From CAYGBW01 sp964348185 (GTDB lineage Bacteria > Desulfobacterota > BSN033 > WVXP01), in assembly GCA_964348185.1 (NCBI GenBank), contig CAYGBW010000072.1, positions 1 through 24,400 of the forward strand: 24,400 nt of DNA, in the 5' to 3' direction. The notes under the pieces were generated by a model. The model made no database searches. It was not told the origin of the DNA and saw nothing but the letters and a program-made list of their open reading frames with translations. A program made the translations under genes and the position numbers. This document shows positions 1-7,406 of this stretch, in pieces (within the stretch, counting starts at the first letter, position 1; each line of letters begins with the position of its first letter).

Positions 1-245
1 AGTACAAGATGAAATATGCCGTCCCGCAAATGTTACGATCCGTTTATTTCCGTCGGAAATAAACAGCCTAATGGCTGGGAGGAACTCCTTACTTCCCAGA
101 TATGAGGAAGTCCTGGCCATATGCAGTCCGCCTGGCAACTCCCTTTGAAGTTTCGATAACTGCAATATATTGAATTCGTCGCCTTCCGAATATGCTCAGA
201 TATTCACTCAGGATCTTGAATTCCGATGGCTTGGTTTTGACGACT
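1..245. other. Left edge, no supported gene
   Basis: I find no convincing coding region here. A minus-strand frame open from 331 to 89 begins only with TTG, has no ribosome binding site, and matches no family I recognise. It could be frameshifted downstream sequence of the histone-like ORF that ends at 246, but nothing in its translation proves this. Confidence 0.4.
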
Positions 246-533
246 TTAAAATGAAATCGATGGCTCTCGCCAATGCGCAGATTTGCCTGTTTCCGCAAGA
301 AATAACAGGAAACGATCGCATCGTGATTCAAATGCTGAAACGGTATCTGCGTGATGACGCTTCGAGGCTTTAATCGATTCTGATGCCAACTGATCGATGA
401 AATCCTTGACCTTCTTTTTCAACACCGAGGACGCCGGCAACGAAAACGATGTGGATTTAACTACCTCCAGTTGGGCCTCAGCCTCCTGAGCGATGCTTTG
501 GAAATCTTCCTTCTCAACAGCTCGGTTGACCAT
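246..533 (-). CDS. Small histone-fold-like protein, possibly truncated or frameshifted
   Basis: This is a 95-residue ORF of unproven function. It starts at ATG 533, preceded about 6 nt upstream by AGGGGA; a GTG lies one codon further upstream. After a charged N-terminus (about residues 1-28) comes a segment starting at SLPASSVLKKKVKDF and running through ASESIKASKRHHADTVSA. That spacing and chemistry resemble helix 2 and the following loop of histone-fold proteins, such as the archaeal ASEAIKLAKHAGRKTV pattern. The expected third helix is not recognisable: after TVSA the sequence becomes FESRCDRFLLF and ends about 25 residues later. I recall bacterial proteins of this kind with a longer C-terminus, so a frameshift or truncation near 335 is possible. 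If real, it would bind DNA in the cytoplasm. The resemblance is from memory only. The gene lies 102 nt downstream of the MerR-receiver gene and could share its transcript. Confidence 0.4.
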   Translation of the reverse strand: MVNRAVEKEDFQSIAQEAEAQLEVVKSTSFSLPASSVLKKKVKDFIDQLASESIKASKRHHADTVSAFESRCDRFLLFLAETGKSAHWREPSISF

Positions 534-635
534 CACGGTCCCCTATCGTCGCGTTGGGATTAAGAAGGCTTCATTCCAATGCGTCATGGAAGGCTCCGTT
601 TTATGTATTGCTCTTTTGTTAACAAGATCGTTTGT

Positions 636-1301
636 TCAATCTGAGTTTCTACATCTGTTAGCCTTCAAACCTATCAATTCTTCCACTTCGTTCAATAACT
701 TATCCATATCAAAAGGTTTCTTGAGAAACACTGCGTTCTTCGGTTCGTATATTACTTCACCTGAGTAAATGAGGAACTTCGAGTGACGGGTGGTTGGCTG
801 TCTTACCAACATTCTGTGAACCTCTTCTCCACTAATCTTGGGAATGAGAACATCCAGTATTATGAGATCAGGTTCTATTCTCTTGGCACGGTCTATTCCA
901 GTTAAACCGTCTCTCGCATCATATATCTTTAGCTCACTTTCAGAGAAACAAGCCCTTAATTGTTCTCTCAAAAAATCCAATACAAGGCCTTGGTCTTCAA
1001 TGATCAATAGCTTCTTTGCAGCGGTATTCGTATCAAGCTCTTCTTCAAGGTTTTCTTGGTCTTTGATTTCCTTAACCTTCTTTCCAATTTCTCTTAGAGA
1101 CCTACCTTCTTGTTTATACGAATTGATCAAATCTCTTGTTCTAATTATGTCGTTCTCATTATATAGATCTTTTCTCCCAACTCTTTCACATGGTTCAATT
1201 AGTCCAAGCGCTTTATATTTCCTTATGGCCTCGATGGATAGATTGAAGATCTTAGTCACATCGTGAATGTCGATCAACTCAACACTGCCCATCTCTTTCA
1301 T
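636..1301 (-). CDS. MerR-type HTH fused to response-regulator receiver domain
   Basis: A 221-residue predicted cytoplasmic transcription regulator. Residues about 8-78 form a MerR-family winged helix-turn-helix (DIHDVTKIFNLSIEAIRKY, then the GLIEP and GRKDLYNENDI wing typical of the family). After a charged linker, residues about 96-215 form a CheY-like receiver with the acidic pair E102/D103, phospho-acceptor D150 in LIILDVLIP, switch Ser180 and the conserved Lys195 in FLKKPF. All phosphorylation residues are present, so phosphorelay control is likely. The start at 1301 is chosen because AAGGAGG lies about 8 nt upstream; an in-frame upstream extension has no such site. No histidine kinase is in the window, so the partner is unknown. 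The gene is visibly more A+T rich than the operon upstream, which may mean recent acquisition. MerR-receiver fusions are uncommon compared with OmpR, NarL or NtrC types (family knowledge). Confidence 0.85.
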   Translation of the reverse strand: MKEMGSVELIDIHDVTKIFNLSIEAIRKYKALGLIEPCERVGRKDLYNENDIIRTRDLINSYKQEGRSLREIGKKVKEIKDQENLEEELDTNTAAKKLLIIEDQGLVLDFLREQLRACFSESELKIYDARDGLTGIDRAKRIEPDLIILDVLIPKISGEEVHRMLVRQPTTRHSKFLIYSGEVIYEPKNAVFLKKPFDMDKLLNEVEELIGLKANRCRNSD

Positions 1302-1372
1302 GGGGTTAACCTCCTTCTTCAAAAACGCGGCCTTTACTATGTTGTATGCGATGTTGCATGTCCTACAAATAC

Positions 1373-1400
1373 ATAATAAATCGCAAAAAAAAGCATGCAA
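1373..1400 (-). promoter_or_regulatory. Weak sigma-70-like promoter candidate for the MerR-receiver gene
   Basis: On the minus strand, TTGCAT (1400-1395) and TATTAT (1378-1373) are separated by 16 nt in the 149-nt gap between the VWA operon end and the MerR-receiver start. The -10 matches consensus at five of six positions, but the -35 at only three. Transcription would begin near 1366, leaving a leader of about 65 nt. Confidence 0.3.
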
Positions 1401-1450
1401 AACATCGAAGAGCTTGTAACAACGCTAAGTCTTCGAAGGAAGCTTCATCG

Positions 1451-2440
1451 TCAGACACTCCTCCGCTCGAAATACATTCCCGCGCAGAGGAGAAGAATGG
1501 AGAGGGCGAGGGGGATCTGGAAGATCTCTCTTCCCCCCGAGAGGGCTTCTTCGCCGACCACACCGGGGTCCTTAAAGATATTCTGGACTTCTTTGACCGA
1601 GCTCACTCGGAAATATTTTCCTTCTGTGTCTCTGGAGATTTCTTTCAGCATGTCTTCGTTCAACGGTGTGACAACCTCTTCTCCCTTTATCTTAAGCCAC
1701 TCCTTGAATTTGCCTTTTTCGTATACGGGGATTCTGGAGCCTTTCAAATCTCCAAGACCCAGGGATACGACGCTGATGTCTTTTCCCCTGACTTCGGTAA
1801 GGATTCCGTCGAGGTCTTCTGGACGGACATGGCCGCCGTCAGAAAGGAGAACAATGAGCTTTTTCTTGTCATTCTCTTCAAAGAGTTTGACCGCTTCTGA
1901 TAGGGCCTTGTCGATGTTGGATCCCTGGGAAGGGGCTGAGTCCACCTTTACCCAATTCTTGAGGACAAAGCTCAAGGCTTGAAAATCATCGGTGAGTTCG
2001 GCCTGGGGGAAACTCTCCCCGGCAAAGGTGACAACGCCCAGCCTGTTTCCAGATAGCTCTGGCAGAGATTTCAGGAGAATATCCTTTGCCATGTCAACTC
2101 GAGAAACCTCCGGGCCACAGTCCTCGGCGCCCATGCTCTTGGAAACGTCCATGACAGCCACGACATCGAGGGACCCCTTCATGATCTGTCTCGAATTTCC
2201 AGAAATAAGAGGCCGGGCCGTGACCACGACCAGCAGGCCAAAACAGATGACCATCGGAAGGGTCTGGTAGGCGATTCTGCGGTTGAAAGAGAATCGGGAA
2301 AACTGGGTGAGCAGATCTATTTTCCCAAACTCTTTCAGGATGGCCTCTCTGCGGTATAGGCCCCACACGATCGCCCCCACAATGAAGGGGAGAGCCACCA
2401 TGGCCCAGAATGCTTTCCCATTCAGAAACACAACAGACAT
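1451..2440 (-). CDS. BatB-like VWA-domain membrane protein
   Basis: A 329-residue inner-membrane protein with the layout of the BatA/BatB (YfbK-like VWA) family. It has an N-terminal membrane segment (about 11-28), a second one (about 61-78), a von Willebrand factor A domain, and a C-terminal membrane helix just before the end (IPLALSILLLCAGMYF). The metal-ion-dependent adhesion site is seen as DVSKS (98-102) and an LSDGG segment further on. The usual GT motif appears as GSNIDKAL, with Ser in place of Thr. The start at ATG 2440 is supported by AGGAGA seven nt upstream; in-frame sequence further upstream is only the shadow of the TPR gene. It is the last gene of the moxR operon, 7 nt after the TPR gene. 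In other bacteria such clusters are linked to aerotolerance, envelope stress or MoxR chaperone activity; which applies here is unknown. Confidence 0.85.
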   Translation of the reverse strand: MSVVFLNGKAFWAMVALPFIVGAIVWGLYRREAILKEFGKIDLLTQFSRFSFNRRIAYQTLPMVICFGLLVVVTARPLISGNSRQIMKGSLDVVAVMDVSKSMGAEDCGPEVSRVDMAKDILLKSLPELSGNRLGVVTFAGESFPQAELTDDFQALSFVLKNWVKVDSAPSQGSNIDKALSEAVKLFEENDKKKLIVLLSDGGHVRPEDLDGILTEVRGKDISVVSLGLGDLKGSRIPVYEKGKFKEWLKIKGEEVVTPLNEDMLKEISRDTEGKYFRVSSVKEVQNIFKDPGVVGEEALSGGREIFQIPLALSILLLCAGMYFERRSV

Positions 2441-2447
2441 GATTCTC

Positions 2448-3008
2448 CTAAATATCGGGCTCACCCTTGCCGGACTGGCCCCTCTGGGGCTTATCCCCTT
2501 TCTCGTCCCCCGGCTCTTGGTCCAGAGAGGCCTGGTTTTTTTCTCCAGGAAACGCCATGGGGTAGAAAACGTAGAGCCTTTCAAGGTTGTACTTACTGTC
2601 CCAATCGGTGGGATCGAGGCGAAGGGATTCCCGGTACATTTCGGCTGCCTTTTTGGGCAGTTCCAATTCGACGAAGACATTACCGAGATTATAGTAGGCA
2701 CGCTTCTTCCGTAGAGGATTATGGCTCGTTCGGATGACATCGTAGAAGAATTCACTTGCCTGCTTCAGGTTTTTTGCATGGTAGGCCCTTACCCCCATGT
2801 TGTAGGCGATGAGATCCTCTGATGCAAAGAGGGTTTCCCTTGCCTTATCCAGGTGCTGTTCGTCCAATCGATTCATCTCTATGGCTTTTACCGCGTCTAG
2901 AATCCGATCCGAATACCAGTATTTCTGATAGATCCCATAGGACAGGCATAGGCCGCCGATGATGAAAAAGAAAACTCGCATTGAACGGATAAACGCGAGG
3001 ACCCTCAT
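2448..3008 (-). CDS. Membrane-anchored TPR protein (BatC-like position)
   Basis: A 186-residue protein with an N-terminal signal anchor (about 10-30, rich in F, I, L and G) followed by tetratricopeptide repeats. The clearest repeat is AYYNLGNVFVELELPKKAAEMYRESLRLDP, and a weaker one (YNMGVRAYHAKNLKQASEFF) precedes it. The C-terminal 30 residues are charged and rich in Gly, Glu, Lys and Gln, so probably disordered. The start at 3008 has AGGAGG about 6 nt upstream. It lies between the two VWA genes, 10 nt after the first and 7 nt before the second, the position that TPR protein BatC or a BatB-TPR fusion occupies in Bat operons. It probably scaffolds VWA proteins at the periplasmic face; this role is inferred from context. 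Confidence 0.8.
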   Translation of the reverse strand: MRVLAFIRSMRVFFFIIGGLCLSYGIYQKYWYSDRILDAVKAIEMNRLDEQHLDKARETLFASEDLIAYNMGVRAYHAKNLKQASEFFYDVIRTSHNPLRKKRAYYNLGNVFVELELPKKAAEMYRESLRLDPTDWDSKYNLERLYVFYPMAFPGEKNQASLDQEPGDEKGDKPQRGQSGKGEPDI

Positions 3009-3018
3009 GACAGACCTC

Positions 3019-3939
3019 CTAGCATAGTTCCACAAAGAGGGTATTGCGGAGTAGCGTCATAACGAGCATAAGACACAAGCCCAGAAGAACAACGACGGGA
3101 TAGAGTTCCCGACTCTCCCCGAGAACATCGATTTCAACCGTGCTGGCTTCCAACCGGTCTATCTCATCAAAGGCCGCGGTCAACGCTCCTGCCGACCCCA
3201 CAGCGAGGAACCGTCCGTCGGCCCGGTCAACGATTTCCAAGAGGTCGCTGCCCTCCCTCTTCAGATTAATCCCAAGCACATAGAGATGGACACTCATCAT
3301 CTTCAGTTCTTGGGTGATCATCTCTATCATTACGTCGGGGATGGCCGCCTCGCCGTCGGACAGGAACACCAGAATGCGACTCGACGACTGCCCCATCTCT
3401 CTGAAGTGGCCCATGGCCTTCAAAAAGGGTTGGACAAGATTGGTCCCCCCATAGAAGGTCGATCCAAGGCGACCCACCTTTTTTACGATCAGATCCAGAT
3501 CCCTCGTCAGAGGCCAGCTCCCAAAGGTCTCATCCCCGAAGACCAGGAGCCCGATTCTGTCGTTTTTTCGCTTTTGAATGAACTCGAGGGCCGCTGCGGT
3601 AGCAAGATCGATCTTTCTATAGCCGTTGCTCCGGTCTACGGCGCTTCTTATGCCATTTTCCATACTATAGGAGAGATCCATGACGAGAAGGATGTCCCGA
3701 GCGAGAAATCTCTCGTGTTTAATGAGCTTTTGCCATTGAGGTCGGGCCAGCCCCAGAATCAACAGGGCCACAATGATGGCCGAGAAAAAGTGAGGGAGGT
3801 TCTGCCAGAATCTCAACCCTCCACCGGTTTCCAGCAGGTGAAGACGGGGGTACCCGAGGAAAGAGCCTTTCCTCTTGAAACAGAGGGGTAGGAAAATGAC
3901 CCCAATGAGCAGATAAGCAGGGTTAGCCAGCTTTATCAT
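3019..3939 (-). CDS. BatA-like VWA-domain membrane protein
   Basis: A 306-residue inner-membrane protein. It opens with a membrane segment containing NPAYLLIGVIFLPL, the hallmark N-terminus of BatA-type proteins, and has a second segment (about 50-66) ending in LGLARPQ. The VWA domain carries the complete MIDAS set: DLSYS (88-92), YGGTN with the conserved Thr, and FLSDGE. A final helix lies near residues 280-300 (VVVLLGLCLMLVMTLL). The start at ATG 3939 has AGAGGGGA upstream, inside the preceding gene, which it overlaps by 17 nt, so the two are probably translationally coupled. Two VWA paralogues in one operon, with BatD-like and TPR partners, match the arrangement of Bat clusters. Confidence 0.88.
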   Translation of the reverse strand: MIKLANPAYLLIGVIFLPLCFKRKGSFLGYPRLHLLETGGGLRFWQNLPHFFSAIIVALLILGLARPQWQKLIKHERFLARDILLVMDLSYSMENGIRSAVDRSNGYRKIDLATAAALEFIQKRKNDRIGLLVFGDETFGSWPLTRDLDLIVKKVGRLGSTFYGGTNLVQPFLKAMGHFREMGQSSSRILVFLSDGEAAIPDVMIEMITQELKMMSVHLYVLGINLKREGSDLLEIVDRADGRFLAVGSAGALTAAFDEIDRLEASTVEIDVLGESRELYPVVVLLGLCLMLVMTLLRNTLFVELC

Positions 3940-4963
3940 GGTTCCCCTCTGGAAGGCTCGTCCCGTCCACCTTTTGCAGGAGTCCAGTGAACTGTCTCAC
4001 AATGGGCTCCACATCCACAGGGGCGTCTCCCTCATAGATGACCTGATTGATTCTCGTCACCAAGCCCTTTAGCTCTTCATAATATGGGCGGTCTTTCAAC
4101 TCGTTCACAAGCTGCATTGAAGGCCGATTCGCACCGTCTAGACCGCAGACATCCCTCAAAAAATCCCGCAGAATCCCATTGATCTCAAAAAAGAGTCGCT
4201 TTCGATGATCCTCGTAGTTGAAACAACTCTCCCTGGCTTCCTGCAGAGCCTTCAGGGCGCGATCCCATGCCGTCACCGCTGGGGGCTCTGTGACTGCTCT
4301 CTTTCTCCTCCGGATGAACTCCCAGGGCCAGGTGATGAGAGCCAGAAGGACCAGGAGACCGCCCACAGTATTCGTGGCTTTCCATTGAACGGCGACCTCT
4401 CCGTCTTCGATTGGCCCTTTGATGTCTCTCATGGGACCGAAGTAGGTGGCCGTCCGTGAAACAAAAACCTCATAAGGCTGTGAAAAGAGGCTTCGGTAGT
4501 TGTATTTGGATCCTACGGGGTCCCAGTCCGCTTGGGTTGCGTAGGAGATGCGGAGGGGAGGGAAACTCAGCCTGTCCACCGCAATGGCAGGTTTGAATGA
4601 CTGGAGTCTATAGAACACCGTGTAGATCGTCCGATCCCCCTCTCGACGCTTACGCACCTTAACCCCCCGAACCTCAAAAGGCCCATGGGTCTCCTTCTTT
4701 TGAGGGAGGTTCACGAGGTCTATGATGGTTCCCTCCCCGGCTGTCAGTATCATCGTGAGAGGAATCTCTTCACCGATATGGAAACCGAAGTTCCTCTGGC
4801 ATTCAAAATCGATCGTGATGGGAAAGGTTTTCTGCCCTTCGGGTTCCCCTTGCTTGGGTCCCTCGGCTTCCTCCTGCCCGGACCGGACCGTTCGATTGCC
4901 CGGGAATAGAAATCCCAGAGTGAGAAAAGCAAGCAGGAGTGTGACCAGACGGAACTTCTTCAT
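3923..4963 (-). CDS. BatD/DUF4381-like secreted-then-anchored membrane protein
   Basis: A 346-residue protein that starts with a signal peptide (KKFRLVTLLLAFLTLGFLFPG). It continues with a beta-rich extracytoplasmic region (about 45-205), a single transmembrane helix (VGGLLVLLALITWPWEFI, about 218-235) followed by positive residues, and a helical cytoplasmic tail (about 245-335) containing FFEINGILRDFLRDVCGLDG. Such tails occur in DUF4381 and BatD-like proteins next to moxR. The start codon at 4963 follows the DUF58 stop codon directly (TAG then ATG) and is served by GGAGGAG within the DUF58 end. It probably links MoxR or DUF58 in the cytoplasm to the VWA proteins outside. Family assignment rests on topology and context more than on sequence identity. 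Confidence 0.75.
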   Translation of the reverse strand: MKKFRLVTLLLAFLTLGFLFPGNRTVRSGQEEAEGPKQGEPEGQKTFPITIDFECQRNFGFHIGEEIPLTMILTAGEGTIIDLVNLPQKKETHGPFEVRGVKVRKRREGDRTIYTVFYRLQSFKPAIAVDRLSFPPLRISYATQADWDPVGSKYNYRSLFSQPYEVFVSRTATYFGPMRDIKGPIEDGEVAVQWKATNTVGGLLVLLALITWPWEFIRRRKRAVTEPPAVTAWDRALKALQEARESCFNYEDHRKRLFFEINGILRDFLRDVCGLDGANRPSMQLVNELKDRPYYEELKGLVTRINQVIYEGDAPVDVEPIVRQFTGLLQKVDGTSLPEGNHDKAG

Positions 4964-5842
4964 CTAATGGGCTCTCCTCCGGTTCAGAAAGAGTTTGCCA
5001 ATTTCCTTGATGTAGTCGGTTTGTTGATGAACCCAGAGAGCATCCATGCACAGGGTCTGGAACAGAGCTCTCAGATGCTGCTCCCTGGCTTCTGCCCGTT
5101 TCTGAAGTAACGCTTTCTTTCTCGCCCCCCCCAGCCAGACCGTCCGTCTTCTGCCGGTTTCCAGATCCTTCAAACCCGTGATGCACCATCTTTCAGGGAG
5201 AATCTTTTCTCTCGGATCCCACAGGACAATGGAAACCAGGTCATGGAGGAGGGCCACGGATTTGAGCGCCCTCTCCATCTTCTCTAGGTCCTCCTGGAAA
5301 TCAGAGATGAGAAAGACCAGGGACCGCTTCATCGGCAACCTCGAGAGCGCCTGGCTCAATCCTGCTCCTGAATGTCCATTGGATTTCGTTTCAAGGATCC
5401 TCTGTGGGATCAGAAGCCTGTAGTTCTTGGGATTTCTCAGGGGCCATTGAATTTCAACATGGGATCCGTATCCAATAAAACCAACCTTATCTCTGCATCG
5501 CCAGGCTGTATGCGCCAGGACAGCGGAGATTTCAGCTGCCAATCTCCGCTTCGTCACCCGAACCGTTCCAAAATCCATGGACCGGCTCAAATCCACAACA
5601 AGGAAAACAGCGAGGTTGGCCTCGTTCAGGCGGGTATTCTTCAGGATCTGGTGGCCGCCAGTCCTTACGGTCGCCGACCAGTTTATGGAGCGAGGGTTGT
5701 CACCCAACTCATACTCGGAAATCGTCTCAAACTCTGCAGACCCCCCCACCTGGCGACTGGGCCAGATTCCGAGATCATGCTCACTGGAATACCACCGGAC
5801 AAAGTAGTCAACCTCTGCGATCTTTGAGAGAATCTCTCTCAC
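4964..5842 (-). CDS. DUF58-domain VWA-like protein
   Basis: A 292-residue protein of the DUF58 family that almost always accompanies moxR. The family signature YELGDNPRSINWSATVRTG (44-62) is intact, and a degenerate VWA fold follows with DLSRS (84-88) as its metal site. No signal peptide or membrane helix is seen; some DUF58 relatives have N-terminal helices, so this is a soluble short form. The start is GTG 5842, which overlaps the MoxR stop as GTGA; a GGAG lies about 10 nt upstream. It probably acts as the cytoplasmic adaptor or client of the MoxR ATPase (inference from the conserved pairing). Confidence 0.88.
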   Translation of the reverse strand: MREILSKIAEVDYFVRWYSSEHDLGIWPSRQVGGSAEFETISEYELGDNPRSINWSATVRTGGHQILKNTRLNEANLAVFLVVDLSRSMDFGTVRVTKRRLAAEISAVLAHTAWRCRDKVGFIGYGSHVEIQWPLRNPKNYRLLIPQRILETKSNGHSGAGLSQALSRLPMKRSLVFLISDFQEDLEKMERALKSVALLHDLVSIVLWDPREKILPERWCITGLKDLETGRRRTVWLGGARKKALLQKRAEAREQHLRALFQTLCMDALWVHQQTDYIKEIGKLFLNRRRAH

Positions 5843-6849
5843 GGGACGTGAACTCCATCCAAGATCTCTTGGAGAACGGTCTCCACCGTCAGCCCATCGG
5901 CTGCAGCGGAAAACTCCAAAATCATCCGATGTCTGAGAACATCCCCCGCGACGGCCTGAATGTCTTCAGGATAGACATGGTGACGGTTGTTCAAAAAAGC
6001 CTCGACGCGGGCCGCATCTCTCAGGGCCAGAGTCCCGCGGGGCGAGGCCCCCAGTCTCAGACATCCCTCGAGTGATTTCAGGCCGTACTCCCCCGGGAAA
6101 CGGGTGGCCCGAACCAGATCAACGATGTACTTATGGGTGTAATATTCAACAGATACCTCTCTCTTGACGTTTTCTCTTAACTCGCAGATATCCTGGGGCT
6201 TGAGGACCTGCTGAACCGCCTTGACCTTGTCCCTCTGATCGAGATGGACATTGTTGAGGATATCGATCTCGTCATCCGTTGCCGGATACCCAACAATGAG
6301 CTTGAAGAGAAAGCGATCGAGTTGGGCTTCGGGAAGGGGATAGGTGCCGTCCTGTTCAATGGGGTTCTGCGTGGCCAAGACGATGAAGGGATCGGGTAGG
6401 TCAAGGGTATCCTTACCCATGACGGTGACCTGACGCTCCTGCATAGACTGGAGCAGAGCAGCCTGAGTTTTTGCAGAGGTCCTGTTGATTTCATCCACCA
6501 GGACCACATGGCAGTCGATCAGGGGACCCTTCTGAAGTTTGAAGCGATTTCCAACATAGAGATAGGTTCCGATAAGATCGCTTGGGAGCATATCAGGCAC
6601 CATCTGGATTCTGCGGAACACCGCTCCTATGGCTGATCCCAGGGCTGAAACGAGGAGGGTTTTGGCCAATCCTGGAACTCCCTCAAGCAAGACATGGCCA
6701 TCAGCGAGAAGGGCGACCACGATGCGGTAGATCAGGGGGGTCTGCCCCACGATAACCTTTTCTATCTCAGCCACGAGGTTGTGAATCTTCTCGATGCCTT
6801 CGTTGAGATCTGGTGCTGATTTTTTTTCAAGGTCAACGGCAAGTTCCAT
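5839..6849 (-). CDS. moxR: MoxR-family AAA+ ATPase
   Basis: A 336-residue AAA+ ATPase of the MoxR family, thought to act as a chaperone that assembles or activates VWA-domain partners. Walker A is GVPGLAKT (57-64) and Walker B is VVLVDE (115-120). The MoxR-typical sensor-1 segment ATQNPIEQDGTYPLPEAQLD follows, and LGASPRG near the C-terminus carries the sensor-2 Arg. Length is normal for the family. The start is set at ATG 6849, preceded by GAAGGGGCG about 8 nt upstream; TTG at 6852 is the only alternative. It is the first gene of a six-gene operon. A sigma-54-like promoter lies about 80 nt upstream, so expression may need an NtrC-type activator. Confidence 0.95.
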   Translation of the reverse strand: MELAVDLEKKSAPDLNEGIEKIHNLVAEIEKVIVGQTPLIYRIVVALLADGHVLLEGVPGLAKTLLVSALGSAIGAVFRRIQMVPDMLPSDLIGTYLYVGNRFKLQKGPLIDCHVVLVDEINRTSAKTQAALLQSMQERQVTVMGKDTLDLPDPFIVLATQNPIEQDGTYPLPEAQLDRFLFKLIVGYPATDDEIDILNNVHLDQRDKVKAVQQVLKPQDICELRENVKREVSVEYYTHKYIVDLVRATRFPGEYGLKSLEGCLRLGASPRGTLALRDAARVEAFLNNRHHVYPEDIQAVAGDVLRHRMILEFSAAADGLTVETVLQEILDGVHVP

Positions 6850-6926
6850 CAAAAGCGCCCCTTCGTGTCAAATGATGCCAAAATACTGTCAAATCCTCCG
6901 GCCAAAAGCAGGGTGTTAGACTCTTT

Positions 6927-6942
6927 TGCAATTGATATGCCA
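6927..6942 (-). promoter_or_regulatory. Candidate sigma-54 (-24/-12) promoter for the moxR operon
   Basis: The minus strand reads TGGCATATCAATTGCA. Against the RpoN consensus TGGCACRNNNNTTGCW the only mismatch is T for C at position 6. The essential GG and GC doublets and their spacing are exact. It is correctly oriented toward moxR, with transcription expected near 6915 and a leader of about 65 nt. No activator gene is present in the window. Confidence 0.55.
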
Positions 6943-7339
6943 GAATTTGTCACTCCGTTCACAGATCGACGCCACTTCGCAAAGCATCTCTCGGAAGAAC
7001 AATCTTGAGTGTTGCAGGAAATTTGCGTGTCAGACCCCTCAGTGAACAGATGAAGCGGAACCCTTATGATGACAAATGACCCAGCGCAACGTTCAGCCGG
7101 ATGCCTCCATGTCAAAAGACCCACAGGGAATGGTTTGCCCATTGAACTGTTGAGTGCCTTAGGGGTTCAACGACCAAACTACGCTTAAGACTTCAAAGCT
7201 TCGACATTCAACCATTACGATTTCATTTGACACTTGAATTTTGACGTTTAGAAGGGTTATTTTGACGACTCGAAGCGATTTGGATTATTACCCGTTAAGA
7301 GGACGCCAAGAAGCTCAGAAATGTCAGAAGAATAATCCG

Positions 7340-7369
7340 TTGACATTTCAATACAAATTCAGTTATTCT
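7340..7369 (+). promoter_or_regulatory. Sigma-70-like promoter for the aldolase gene
   Basis: TTGACA (7340-7345) is a perfect -35 box. TATTCT (7364-7369), 18 nt downstream, matches four of six -10 positions. Transcription would start near 7376, about 30 nt before the ATG. Confidence 0.45.
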
Positions 7370-7406
7370 GGAAGAACCTTTCGTAAAATCATCGAGGAGA
7401 AGTGTC

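Larger units (their letters stand above)
6850..7406. other. Divergent intergenic region between moxR operon and aldolase gene
   Basis: This 557-nt stretch separates the minus-strand moxR operon from the plus-strand aldolase gene. I see no protein gene in it; a 97-codon minus-strand frame (7142-6849) resembles no family. It holds a sigma-54-like element (6927-6942, minus) and a sigma-70-like promoter (7340-7369, plus). Several TTTGAC/GTCAAA words recur: GTCAAAT at 6867 and 6888, and TTTGAC at 7226, 7240 and 7261. Confidence 0.6.

Noticed and set aside
89..331. An 80-codon minus-strand frame starting with TTG
   Set aside because: No ribosome binding site and no recognised family. It might be the displaced tail of the histone-like gene, but there is no evidence in its residues.
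1385..1415. Possible terminator after the VWA operon (AAGC and GCTT before eight T on the minus strand)
   Set aside because: Only four base pairs with a long loop; too weak to call.
6849..7142. A 97-codon minus-strand frame in the moxR leader region
   Set aside because: It spans the candidate sigma-54 promoter, has no good ribosome binding site and looks like noncoding sequence.
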